Shown here in pieces: positions 7,843 through 17,535 of a stretch of 26,485 nucleotides of DNA. The notes under the pieces are model-generated. The model was not told the origin of the DNA. It saw nothing but the letters and a program-made list of their open reading frames with translations, and made no database searches. The first letter of the stretch is position 1. Every line of letters starts with the position of its first letter. Source of the DNA: JBDSLU01 sp039916225 (GTDB taxonomy: Bacteria; Acidobacteriota; Vicinamibacteria; Vicinamibacterales; Vicinamibacteraceae); contig JBDSLU010000297.1 of assembly GCA_039916225.1 (NCBI GenBank), positions 1 through 26,485 of the forward strand, in the 5' to 3' direction. The translations under genes were made by a program, and so were the position numbers.

Positions 7843-9381
7843 TTACGGCTCGACGGCCGCCAGAGGCGATTCCGCCGGGCCGGCGATCACGTCGCCGCAC
7901 GGCGTGAAACGCGAGCCGTGGCACGGGCAGTCCCACGTCCGCTCGGCCGGGTTCCAGCCGACCAGACAACCCATGTGGGGGCACGTTGCGGACCGCAGCG
8001 ACACGACGCCGTCTTCGTCGCGGTAGGCGGCGACCGTCTGCCCGTCGAGCGCGATCACCTTGCCCTGCCCGCGCCGCACCTCGCGCAGCGATCGACCTTC
8101 GACGCCGGCAAAGCGATCGCGGACCATGTAGTACGGATAGTCGGCGTTCTCTTTGACGTAGTCCCAGATGCTGCGGCCCAGGGCCTTGCGATCCGGCGCG
8201 AACAGCTCGGCCCACGGGTTGGCGCGGCCGAGGATCGCGTCCGTGCACAGCATCGCGCCGAGGGTGCCGAAGGTCAGGCCGTTGCCCGAATAGCCGGTCG
8301 CGGCGTAGTGATGCTCGCCCATCCGTCCCAGGTAGGGCAGGCCGTCCGGCGTCTCGATCACCTGCCCCGACCAGCGGGCGACGACCCTCGAGTCGGGGAG
8401 GAGCACCCGCAGCGCCGATTCGAGCCGGCCGAAGCACTCGGGCGTGCCGGTCACCTGGCCGGTCTTGTGGTCCTCGCCGCCGAAGATGACGATGTCGTGA
8501 TCGTCCTGCGGATCGACGCGGAGGTAATGGTAGGGATCGGCCGTGTCCCACCACAGCGCATCGGGTACGCGGCCTTTGGGCACGCGCGCCGCCACGACGT
8601 AGCTGGTGTAGAGCGCGAGCTTGGTCTGGAACAGCGTGGCGCCGGGCAGGCTGCTGAGGCCGGCGAGCGGGTTGTGCGTGGCGATGACCAGATCGTCGCC
8701 GGTCACCGCGAAGCCGTTGACCGAGACACCGAGCGGCTCACTGCTGAAGGACTCGACGGCGCTGTGCTCGTAGATGTGGCCGCCCGCCGCGACGACGGCG
8801 TGCGCCAGGCCGGCGAGGTAGCGACGGGGATGGATCCGCGCCTGGCCATCGACGCGGAGGCCAGGGCCTCCGACCAGCGGCACGGCGTCGACGAACGTGG
8901 CGTCGAACCCCAGTTCGTGCGCCAAGGCCGCTTCGTCGCGGAATGACTCGGCTTCCTCGGCTTGGCGCGATCCGGACGGCGCGTGCAGGTAGCCTTCGAC
9001 CCAGTCGAAGCCGCACCCGATCCCATGCCCGCGGACGATGGCGTCGATCTGGTCGATGGCGGCCAGCCCGGCGTCCCAGACCGCTTGGGCGTGCGGTCGT
9101 CCGATGCGGTCAGCCAGCTCGGTCAGCCGCGTGTCGGTGACCATGGTGAGGTGCGCGCTGGTATGGCCGGTGTCGATCTCACCCAGGCTCGTCCGCTCGA
9201 GCAGCACGACGCGCTTGCCGGCGGTCGCGAGCAGATAGGCGGCGGTCAGGCCGGTGATGCCCCCACCCACCACGACCACGTCGGCATGCTCGTCGTGATC
9301 GACGCGCTCGTGGACCGGACTCGACAGGGACGCTGCCCAGTACGGGGTGGTATCCAGGGCACCTTTGGTTGCATTCGACAT
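7843..9381 (-). CDS. FAD-dependent oxidoreductase with C-terminal Rieske [2Fe-2S] domain
   Basis: A 512-aa two-domain redox protein, similar in plan to Bacillus YhfW. Residues ~33-400 form a DAO-type FAD domain (DVVVVGGGITGLTAAYLLATAG, then ERTSLGEIDTGHTSAHLT; second FAD motif DGLPYLG and ATGYSGNGLTFGTLGAML). Residues ~425-512 form a Rieske domain with CPHMGC (C467, H469, C472) and CPCHGSRF (C485, C487, H488). The ligands are C467, H469, C485 and H488; C472 and C487 are placed to form the disulfide seen in high-potential Rieske proteins. The start is ATG at 9381 with a GGAGGG site upstream. It probably passes electrons between the flavin and a partner through the cluster. No signal peptide is seen. 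It is divergent from the aspartase gene and paralogous to 5852-7090. Confidence 0.93.
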   Translation of the reverse strand: MSNATKGALDTTPYWAASLSSPVHERVDHDEHADVVVVGGGITGLTAAYLLATAGKRVVLLERTSLGEIDTGHTSAHLTMVTDTRLTELADRIGRPHAQAVWDAGLAAIDQIDAIVRGHGIGCGFDWVEGYLHAPSGSRQAEEAESFRDEAALAHELGFDATFVDAVPLVGGPGLRVDGQARIHPRRYLAGLAHAVVAAGGHIYEHSAVESFSSEPLGVSVNGFAVTGDDLVIATHNPLAGLSSLPGATLFQTKLALYTSYVVAARVPKGRVPDALWWDTADPYHYLRVDPQDDHDIVIFGGEDHKTGQVTGTPECFGRLESALRVLLPDSRVVARWSGQVIETPDGLPYLGRMGEHHYAATGYSGNGLTFGTLGAMLCTDAILGRANPWAELFAPDRKALGRSIWDYVKENADYPYYMVRDRFAGVEGRSLREVRRGQGKVIALDGQTVAAYRDEDGVVSLRSATCPHMGCLVGWNPAERTWDCPCHGSRFTPCGDVIAGPAESPLAAVEP

Positions 9382-9563
9382 CGCCAGACCCTCCGTCTCG
9401 GTTCAATGCAAGACGGTCGCCCGATGTGACACATACCTCCACCTCGAGCAAAGCCGCCTCGCGCCATTGGCCTGCGCACGGCCCCACCGGGTGCGTTTGC
9501 AGCAGGCCGAGCTGGCCGGCGCGTGTCGGCAAACGGCTTGCACACGCCGGGGCCAGAGGGCCG
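9382..9563. promoter_or_regulatory. Divergent promoter region between Rieske oxidoreductase and aspartase
   Basis: A 182-bp space between two divergent starts, so it must hold both promoters unless transcription comes from farther away. ATGTGACACAT at 9424-9434 is an 11-bp odd-centred palindrome (ATGTG-A-CACAT). The 10-mer TGTGACACAT recurs at 19752-19761, upstream of the receiver gene. No clear -10/-35 pair is visible. Confidence 0.4.
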
Positions 9564-10946
9564 ATGCACAAGCCGACACCAGACGTGGAACCTCGCCGTA
9601 TCGAACGGGATCCGATCGGAGACCTCGAGGTGCCGCTCCGCGCCCTCTACGGCATCCAGACCGCCCGCGCGCTCGACACCTTCCAGATCAGCTCGGTACG
9701 GAACCACCCGGCGCTGACCACGGCCTTCGCCGAGATCAAGAAGGCGGCGGCGCTGGCCAACATGGCCTCGGGCGGCCTCGACGATCGCCGCGGACGAGCC
9801 ATCGTCCGCGCCGCCGACGAGGTCATCGCCGGCCAGTGGCGCGATCACTTCCCGCTCGACGCGTTCCAGGCCGGCGCCGGCACGTCGTCGAACATGAACA
9901 TGAACGAGGTGCTGGCCAACCGCGCGCTCGAGCTGCTCGGCTATGGACGGGGCGACTATGGCCAGCTCCACCCCAACGACCACGTCAACCGATCGCAGTC
10001 CACCAACGACACGATGCCGACGGCGATCCGCATCGCTGCGCTGCGGCTGCTCGGCGCGTTGTCGACGGCTGTCGATGGGCTGGTCGACGCGTTCGAGGCC
10101 AAGGCCATCGAATGGGCCGAGGTGCGCAAGGCCGGCCGGACCCATCTGCACGACGCCACGCCGATGACGCTCGGACAGGAGTGCGACGCCTACGCCGCCA
10201 ACATCCGGCGCGCCGGCGATCGGCTGCGGGCGCAGGAATCGCTGCTGGCCGAGGTCCCGCTCGGCGGCACGGCGATCGGCACCGGCATCAACACGCCGCC
10301 GGGGTTTGCGGCGCTGGCGGTGGCCCACCTCGGCGCCATCACCAGCCTGCCGCTGCGCGAGGCACCGAATCGCATCGCCGCGCAGCAGAGCCTGGGCGAC
10401 TTCGTCGCGCTGTCTGGCGCGCTGCGCGGTCTCGCCGTCGAGCTCGGCAAGATCGCCAACGACCTCCGGTTACTGAGTTCAGGGCCGCACACCGGCCTCG
10501 ACGAGATCGAGCTGCCGGCGCTGCAGCCCGGCTCCTCGATCATGCCGGGCAAGGTCAACCCGGTCGTCGCCGAGATGCTGAACATGGTCTGCTTCCACGT
10601 CATCGGCCACGACGTCGCGATCACGATGGCTGGCGATGCCGGGCAACTCGAGCTGAACGTCATGCTCCCCTACGTGGCCTACGCGCTGCTCGACAGCCTC
10701 GACGTGATGGCGCACGCGGTCGACGTCTTCGACACGAAGACGGTGCGGCTGCTGAAAGCGCACCCGGACCGTTGCGCGTATTTCGCCGAGCGCACCGTCG
10801 GCGCGGCGACGGCGCTCAACGAGGAGCTCGGCTTCCAGGGCGCGGCCGAAGTGGCGCAGGAGGCCATCCGCAGCGGTCGCTCGGTCGCGGAGGTGATGGC
10901 TGAACGGCGCGCCGCCGGCGGAGTGCCGGCCGGCGGACGAGGCTGA
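9564..10946 (+). CDS. aspA: Aspartate ammonia-lyase
   Basis: A 460-aa enzyme of the aspartase/fumarase superfamily, which reversibly converts L-aspartate to fumarate and ammonium in the cytosol. It begins MHKPTPDVEPRRIERDPIGD; GDLEVPLRALYGIQTARA is the aspartase-type N-terminus. Conserved region 1 is GAGTSSNMNMNEVLANRALE, region 2 is GRTHLHDATPMTLGQE, and the superfamily signature is GSSIMPGKVNPV (catalytic serine about residue 324). The NMNMNEVLANRA form and IQTARA favour aspartase over fumarase C, but class II fumarase is the obvious alternative. The ATG at 9564 has AGAGGG 3-8 bases upstream; the in-frame extension before it overlaps the divergent promoter region. Length is normal. It is convergent with the hybrid kinase across 67 bp. 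Confidence 0.9.
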   Translation: MHKPTPDVEPRRIERDPIGDLEVPLRALYGIQTARALDTFQISSVRNHPALTTAFAEIKKAAALANMASGGLDDRRGRAIVRAADEVIAGQWRDHFPLDAFQAGAGTSSNMNMNEVLANRALELLGYGRGDYGQLHPNDHVNRSQSTNDTMPTAIRIAALRLLGALSTAVDGLVDAFEAKAIEWAEVRKAGRTHLHDATPMTLGQECDAYAANIRRAGDRLRAQESLLAEVPLGGTAIGTGINTPPGFAALAVAHLGAITSLPLREAPNRIAAQQSLGDFVALSGALRGLAVELGKIANDLRLLSSGPHTGLDEIELPALQPGSSIMPGKVNPVVAEMLNMVCFHVIGHDVAITMAGDAGQLELNVMLPYVAYALLDSLDVMAHAVDVFDTKTVRLLKAHPDRCAYFAERTVGAATALNEELGFQGAAEVAQEAIRSGRSVAEVMAERRAAGGVPAGGRG

Positions 10947-10963
10947 AGGGCGGACGCGGTCGA

Positions 10964-10982
10964 GCTCGGAACGGGGCCGAGC
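10964..10982. terminator. Stem-loop between convergent genes
   Basis: GCTCGG (10964-10969) pairs perfectly with CCGAGC (10977-10982) across a 7-nt loop, in the 67-bp gap between the converging aspA and hybrid kinase genes. There is no T-run directly after it, so it is only a possible bidirectional terminator. Confidence 0.35.
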
Positions 10983-11013
10983 CGGGGGCGGAGACGAGCC
11001 GCGGGTACGCGTT

Positions 11014-12957
<1,944 letters not shown>

Positions 12958-12989
12958 GTGCGTTCTGCCCAGACTCCAGCCGATGCCGG

Positions 12990-13241
12990 CCGAGCGTCAC
13001 CCGGCCCGGCCGGCCCTGAAAGGTGTACTTGAGGCAATTGGTCGGGAGCTCCGTGACGATCAGGCCACACGAATGGCCCGGTCCATATAGCGAGAGTAAT
13101 CGGCTCGAGGGCAAAGATCATCTAGATCTCGTCGCCCGCGTTCGAGCCCCGTACCTGGGGGGCCAGCGCGCGCAAATACTCGTCCATCAGGACGCGGCCG
13201 ATCGTATCGGATTGATACAACATCTGGTGCAGGAGGGCCAT
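12990..13241 (-). pseudogene. Relic of a HisKA_2 sensor histidine kinase
   Basis: The 322-bp gap between two intact kinase genes holds recognisable HisKA_2/HATPase sequence. From 13241: MALLHQMLYQS, then RVLMDEYLRALAPQVRGS, ending at an in-frame TAG (13124-13122). In the same frame after that stop comes EPITLAI (13106-13086). In a different frame, from 13069 to ~12992, comes CGLIVTELPTNCLKY, TF and RPGRVTL, the N-box region of the ATPase domain. In intact members the order is MALLHQ-LYQS, YLRAL, LAID-A-PCGLI, ELVTNALKYAF, so order and spacing are right. At least one nonsense change and one frameshift are needed. The upstream phospho-acceptor helix and the downstream glycine boxes are missing. 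Confidence 0.75.
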
Positions 13242-13279
13242 TGGCCCGTATCCGCACCGCCCACGCCAGAGGGGGTCGG

Positions 13280-14485
13280 CTACGGCAGGAGCAACGTGAT
13301 CTTGGTGCCCCGGCCCGGGTCGGACGTGATCGCGAGCTCGCCCCCGATCACGGTGGCGCGCTCGCGCATCCCGAGGACGCCGAGACCGCGCCGCCCCCCG
13401 CCCGGTGCCGGCACCGAGGACGACGCCAGCAACCCGATGCCGTTGTCCTCGACGCACAGGGTCGTGCGGCCCTGCTTGCGTTCGACCACGACGTCGACCG
13501 CAGTGGCGGCGGCGTGCTTGTGCACGTTGTTGAGCGCTTCCTGCGCGATGCGGAACGCCTGGGTCTCGACTTCGGGAGGGAAGCGGACCCCGTCGAGCCC
13601 ACTGGTGCGGAAGCGCGCCTTGATGCCGAAGGTGGCCGACCAGTCCTCGACCGCCTGTCGAAGCACGGTGATCAGGCCGAGCTCGTCGAGCCCGGCCGGC
13701 CGAAGATCCTTGAGCAGGAAGTCGATGTGCTGATCGACCCGGCGCGCGGCGTCCTGGACGGCGGCGACGGCGCCGGGCAGATCGGCATGCGTGCCAAGCG
13801 CGCCGGCGAGCCATTCGAGCTTCAGCCGCAGCGCGGTCACCTGCTGCCCGAGATCGTCGTGGATGTCGCGGGCGATGCGGTGCCGCTCGGCCTCCTGCAG
13901 CGTGAGCATCCGCCGCACCAGATCGGCGTGCGCGCGCCGGGCCTCCTCGCGCGCGCCTTCCAGCCGGCGGCGTTCGGTCACGTCGTCGAGGGCCATGAAG
14001 TATTCGATCAGGGCGCCCTCGTGATCGCGGCGCGGCCGGCAGGACAGGCGCACCACGCGCTCTCCGCGCGCGGTGTAGACGCGCACTTCCTCGCCGCCCA
14101 TGCGCTCGTCGAGCCTCTTGGCGCAACTCCGCAGGTAGCCGAGGAATCGGGCCCGGTCGTCAGCCAGGATGGTCGGGATCAGCGGCACGCCGACCAGGCC
14201 GGCGCGGGGCCGGCCCAGGAGCGCCGCCGCCGTGAGGTTGATCTCGACGATCAAGCCAGCGTGGTCCAGGGTGCAGTAGCCGCTCGGCGCCGAGTCGTAG
14301 AGCTCGACGTAGCGGTCGCGGGTTTCTTCGAGCTCCTGCAGCGTCGCGATCAACTTCTCGTTCTGCGCGCGCAGTTCCTCCTGGTGCACCTCGAGGTCGT
14401 GCCGGAGCACCGCCCGCTCGTGGTCGACCGGGATGGCCCCCGGTTTCGGCGATGAACGGCGGCGCCCGTCGGCCAAACGTCTCAC
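13280..14485 (-). CDS. PAS sensor histidine kinase, HisKA_3 (NarX/DegS type)
   Basis: A 401-aa soluble kinase. The start is GTG at 14485, overlapping the CheB-CheR stop by 4 bp (GTGA), so translation is probably coupled. Order: short basic leader; coiled-coil helix ~25-58 (HQEELRAQNEKLIATLQELEE, split here by its repeats); PAS ~60-172 (ELYDSAPSGYCTLD, ALDDVTERRR); HisKA_3 dimerisation with the phospho-acceptor in ERHRIARDIHDDLGQQ (H209); HATPase with QEALNNVHKH, EDNGIGL and GLGVLGMRERA. HisKA_3 kinases normally pair with NarL/FixJ regulators; such a regulator lies at 22462-23106, but pairing is only inferred. This gene looks like the C-terminal kinase half that many CheB-CheR-PAS fusions carry in one chain. 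Confidence 0.92.
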   Translation of the reverse strand: MRRLADGRRRSSPKPGAIPVDHERAVLRHDLEVHQEELRAQNEKLIATLQELEETRDRYVELYDSAPSGYCTLDHAGLIVEINLTAAALLGRPRAGLVGVPLIPTILADDRARFLGYLRSCAKRLDERMGGEEVRVYTARGERVVRLSCRPRRDHEGALIEYFMALDDVTERRRLEGAREEARRAHADLVRRMLTLQEAERHRIARDIHDDLGQQVTALRLKLEWLAGALGTHADLPGAVAAVQDAARRVDQHIDFLLKDLRPAGLDELGLITVLRQAVEDWSATFGIKARFRTSGLDGVRFPPEVETQAFRIAQEALNNVHKHAAATAVDVVVERKQGRTTLCVEDNGIGLLASSSVPAPGGGRRGLGVLGMRERATVIGGELAITSDPGRGTKITLLLP

Positions 14486-17400
14486 CCGTCCTGTCTGGCC
14501 ACGAGCAGCAGCTGGCGCTGCGCCGGCTCCTCGTGCGACAGGAGACCCCGCGCCTCGAGCGCCCAGCGCACGCCGGCCTTGCCGGGAACCGTCTGCCGCG
14601 CCACCGCGCCGACCTCCGCCTCGAGCAGGGCCCGCAGCGCGGCCAAATCCCAGCCGGCCGGGACCACGTCGTCGAGCCGCTGGCTGCGCAGGTCGCCGCC
14701 GCCAACCGTCAGGCCGGCGAATGCGGCGTTGGCGTGGTGCAGCCGCAGATCGACGTCGACGAGCGCCACCGGCTGCCCGCTCGCGTCGATGATGTTGCGC
14801 GACAGCTCGGTCGCCGCCCGCGCCCGCTCCTCCGTGCGCTTCGGCCCGTCGGTGTCGAACAGGGCCAGGACGGCGCCGTCGATGCGGTTGTCGATGTCCT
14901 TGTAGGGGCGGATGCGCAGGGTGTAATAGCGCCCCTGACGGTCGCGCACCTCGCGCTCGAGCACCGAGACGTTGTCGATGCACTCGGCGATCAGCTGGTC
15001 GAGATTCGGGCAATCGATGTTCGGGTTGATGTGGCCGATGGCCCGATCGAGGTCGGCCGGAATCAGGTTCAGCACCTTCTCCGCCATCGGGGTGAAGCGG
15101 CGGATGCGCAGGTCGGCGCTGACGATGACGATCGCGATCTGGACGCTGGCGAGGAGGTTGATCAAGTCGCTGTTGACCAGGCACAACTCGTCGTTGGTGC
15201 CGTGCATCTCCTCGTTGACCGTGTTCAGTTCCTCGTTGGTCGACTGCAGTTCCTCTTTCGCGGTGTCGAGCTCCTCGTTGGTCGACTGCAGCTCCTCGTT
15301 GCTGGACAGGATCTCCTCGTTGGCCGACTGCAGTTCCTCGTTGGCCGCCTCGAGCTCCTGGATGATCGACTGCAGGTAGTCCCGGCTGGCCGCCAGCTCG
15401 CGCTGCAGCAGATCCACGGCGCCCTGGCGCTCGCGACGCTTCGGGCCGGGAGCCGGCGGCGCGGCCTCGGCGTCGGGCCGCGCCGCATCGAACAGGACGA
15501 GATAGTGCAGCCGGCCGGCCGTGGTCAGCGGGATCACGTCGAGCGTCACCGGAATCCACCCCGATCCGGCCCGCACCTGGAGTCCCGACTTGCGCACCGC
15601 ACCGCGGTTCTTGCGCGCCATCTGCAGGGCGGTACGCAGGCCGAACAGCAGGCCCTCGCGCGCCATCTTGAGGACGTTCAGGCTCGCTTCACCGGGCGCC
15701 GGCTCGAGGAACGCGCCGGTCTGGCCGCGGAACTGGACGATCTGGAGATCGCTGTCGACGACCACGCCAGGCGGCGCATAGCGGTCCATGATCGCGCGGC
15801 TGACTTCGGTCTGCAGCACCTTCTCGGCGCTCGGGAGCTCGACGGAGCGCTGCGTGCCGCGCGACAGGCCAGCGGCGGCATGGTCGACGGGAAAGGCCAT
15901 CGACGTCGCCACCGGGCCGTCCTTGCGGCGGTGGATGCGCAGCTTCTTGTCGACGAGGCTGAACAGGCCGCCCTGCGCGCCGACGCTTTCCGCCTGCCCC
16001 AGCATCAGGAAGCCGCCGGGGTTGAGGGCGTAGTGGAACACCGACAGCAGCTTCCGCTGCAGCACGGTGTCCATGTAGATCAGGACGTTGCGGCAGAGGA
16101 CCAGGTCGAGGTGCGAGAAGGGCGGATCCTTGGTCAGGTCCTGCCGCGCGAACACGCACAGATCGCGGACCGACTTGGTGACGCGATAGCCGCCATCGAT
16201 CCGGGTGAAATAGAGCCGGAGCCGCTCGGGCGAGACGTCGGCTTCGATGCTGATCGGATAGACGCCGGCGCGGGCGAATTCGATCGCGGTCTCGCTGACG
16301 TCGGTGGCGAAGATCTGGACCCGGGTGGCCGGGCGCTCCTTCTGCAGGAACTCGAGCAGCGCGATCGCCACCGAGTAGGCCTCTTCACCAGTGGCACAAC
16401 CGGACACCCAGACGCGGATCGGACGATCGGCCGCGCGGTCTTCGACGACCGCCGGGAGCACGAGCGAGCAGAGGCCGACGAACGAATCAGGATCGCGGAA
16501 GAACCGCGTGACGTGGATCAGCAGGTCCTGGTAGAGACTGCGCGCTTCATTGGTGTCGCGATCGAGGAGGTCGAGATAGGCGCCGACCTCGGTCAGCCGG
16601 TGCAGCGCCATGCGCCGGAAGAGGCGCCGCTTCACCGTCGGCAGCTTGTAGTGCTTGAAGTCGACGCCGCTCACCGGCCGCAGCACGTCGTAGACGCGAT
16701 GCAGCTGTTCGGGCGCGATGTCGTGGTCGTCGGCGAACGGCGTCACCGGAAAGTGGCCGCGGCCGGCGAACTCCGAGAGCTTGACGCCGATGTCCTGCGG
16801 CGCCAGGACGAGATCGATCAGGCCGGTCTCGATCGCGGCGCGCGGCATGCCCTCGTACTTGGCCGAGTCCGGCGCCTGCGCGAAGGTCAGGCCGCCGCCG
16901 TACTTCACCTCGCGCAGGCCGACGGCGCCGTCGCTGGCGGTACCCGACAGCACCACGGCGACCGCGCGCGGGCCGGCCGCCTCGGCCAGCGACGCGAAGA
17001 ACGTGTCGATCGGGGTGTAGCGCGATCGATCGCCAGGCCGCGGCGACAGGTGCAGCTCGCCGCCCCGCATCTCCATCTGCACGTTGGGCGGGATGACGTG
17101 GACGTAGCCGGGGCGGACCCGCATGCCCTCGATGGCCTGCACGACCCGCAGCGTCGTCTGGGCCGACAGCAGCGTCACCAGCGCGCTCTCGTGATCCGGC
17201 GACAGGTGCTGGACGAAGACGATGGCCAGGTTCCTGGACTCGGTGACGGCGCGCAGCAGTTGGGAGAACGCTTCGAGCCCGCCCGCCGAGGCGCCGACAC
17301 CGACCACCGTGAGACCGGGTTCGATCGGCGCCGGAGGGTGTGCCGGTAGCGGTGGCCGCGGTGGGTCGAGGCGTTGGCGATCCGCGCGCGGGCGGCTGCT

Positions 17401-17508
17401 CGCGCGGGGCTTGGCCAGCGAGGTCGGACGCGGGGCCGTCGTCGAGGCCGCCGCCCGGCCGGCGTTGGCGCGCGGACGTGTCTTCGCGGACGTCTTCTTC
17501 TTGGACAT
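14482..17508 (-). CDS. CheB-CheR fusion with coiled coil and PAS domains
   Basis: 1008 aa. Residues 1-65 are a Lys/Arg/Pro/Ala-rich, probably disordered leader. CheB methylesterase ~66-250 has the triad S74 (GASAGGLEAF), H101 (VQHLSPDHES) and D193 (LSGTASDGAVG), without a receiver domain. CheR methyltransferase ~262-530 has the SAM site VWVSGCATGEEAYSVAI, ATDVSETAIEFARAG and DLVLCRNVLIYMD. A PAS-like segment follows, then a long Glu/Asn coiled coil ~695-785 made of SANEEL, SSNEEL and STNEEL heptads. A PAS_10-type domain covers ~785-890 and a final PAS ~900-1008. The chain has no kinase domain; the kinase is the next gene. The ATG at 17508 is followed by MSKKKTSAK. Enzymes of this type methylate and demethylate glutamates on receptor-like proteins; the target here may be its own coiled coil or another sensor. 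Confidence 0.94.
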   Translation of the reverse strand: MSKKKTSAKTRPRANAGRAAASTTAPRPTSLAKPRASSRPRADRQRLDPPRPPLPAHPPAPIEPGLTVVGVGASAGGLEAFSQLLRAVTESRNLAIVFVQHLSPDHESALVTLLSAQTTLRVVQAIEGMRVRPGYVHVIPPNVQMEMRGGELHLSPRPGDRSRYTPIDTFFASLAEAAGPRAVAVVLSGTASDGAVGLREVKYGGGLTFAQAPDSAKYEGMPRAAIETGLIDLVLAPQDIGVKLSEFAGRGHFPVTPFADDHDIAPEQLHRVYDVLRPVSGVDFKHYKLPTVKRRLFRRMALHRLTEVGAYLDLLDRDTNEARSLYQDLLIHVTRFFRDPDSFVGLCSLVLPAVVEDRAADRPIRVWVSGCATGEEAYSVAIALLEFLQKERPATRVQIFATDVSETAIEFARAGVYPISIEADVSPERLRLYFTRIDGGYRVTKSVRDLCVFARQDLTKDPPFSHLDLVLCRNVLIYMDTVLQRKLLSVFHYALNPGGFLMLGQAESVGAQGGLFSLVDKKLRIHRRKDGPVATSMAFPVDHAAAGLSRGTQRSVELPSAEKVLQTEVSRAIMDRYAPPGVVVDSDLQIVQFRGQTGAFLEPAPGEASLNVLKMAREGLLFGLRTALQMARKNRGAVRKSGLQVRAGSGWIPVTLDVIPLTTAGRLHYLVLFDAARPDAEAAPPAPGPKRRERQGAVDLLQRELAASRDYLQSIIQELEAANEELQSANEEILSSNEELQSTNEELDTAKEELQSTNEELNTVNEEMHGTNDELCLVNSDLINLLASVQIAIVIVSADLRIRRFTPMAEKVLNLIPADLDRAIGHINPNIDCPNLDQLIAECIDNVSVLEREVRDRQGRYYTLRIRPYKDIDNRIDGAVLALFDTDGPKRTEERARAATELSRNIIDASGQPVALVDVDLRLHHANAAFAGLTVGGGDLRSQRLDDVVPAGWDLAALRALLEAEVGAVARQTVPGKAGVRWALEARGLLSHEEPAQRQLLLVARQDG

Positions 17509-17535
17509 GGCGGCCGCGCGGGGCGGGTCGCCAGT

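Noticed and set aside
4708..9381. Whole DUF6766-to-Rieske region as one redox operon
   Set aside because: Strand changes at 5807/5852 and 7090/7115 rule out a single transcript.
13060..13257. A 65-codon minus-strand open frame in the kinase gap
   Set aside because: It is in a different frame from the HisKA_2 relic segments and shows no motif of its own.
14452..17349. A 965-codon open frame on the + strand antisense to the CheB-CheR gene
   Set aside because: Its sequence is compositionally odd (rich in Arg, Gln, His, Asp and Leu repeats) and has no domain; the minus strand encodes a complete multi-domain protein with catalytic motifs. It is a shadow of GC-rich codon usage.
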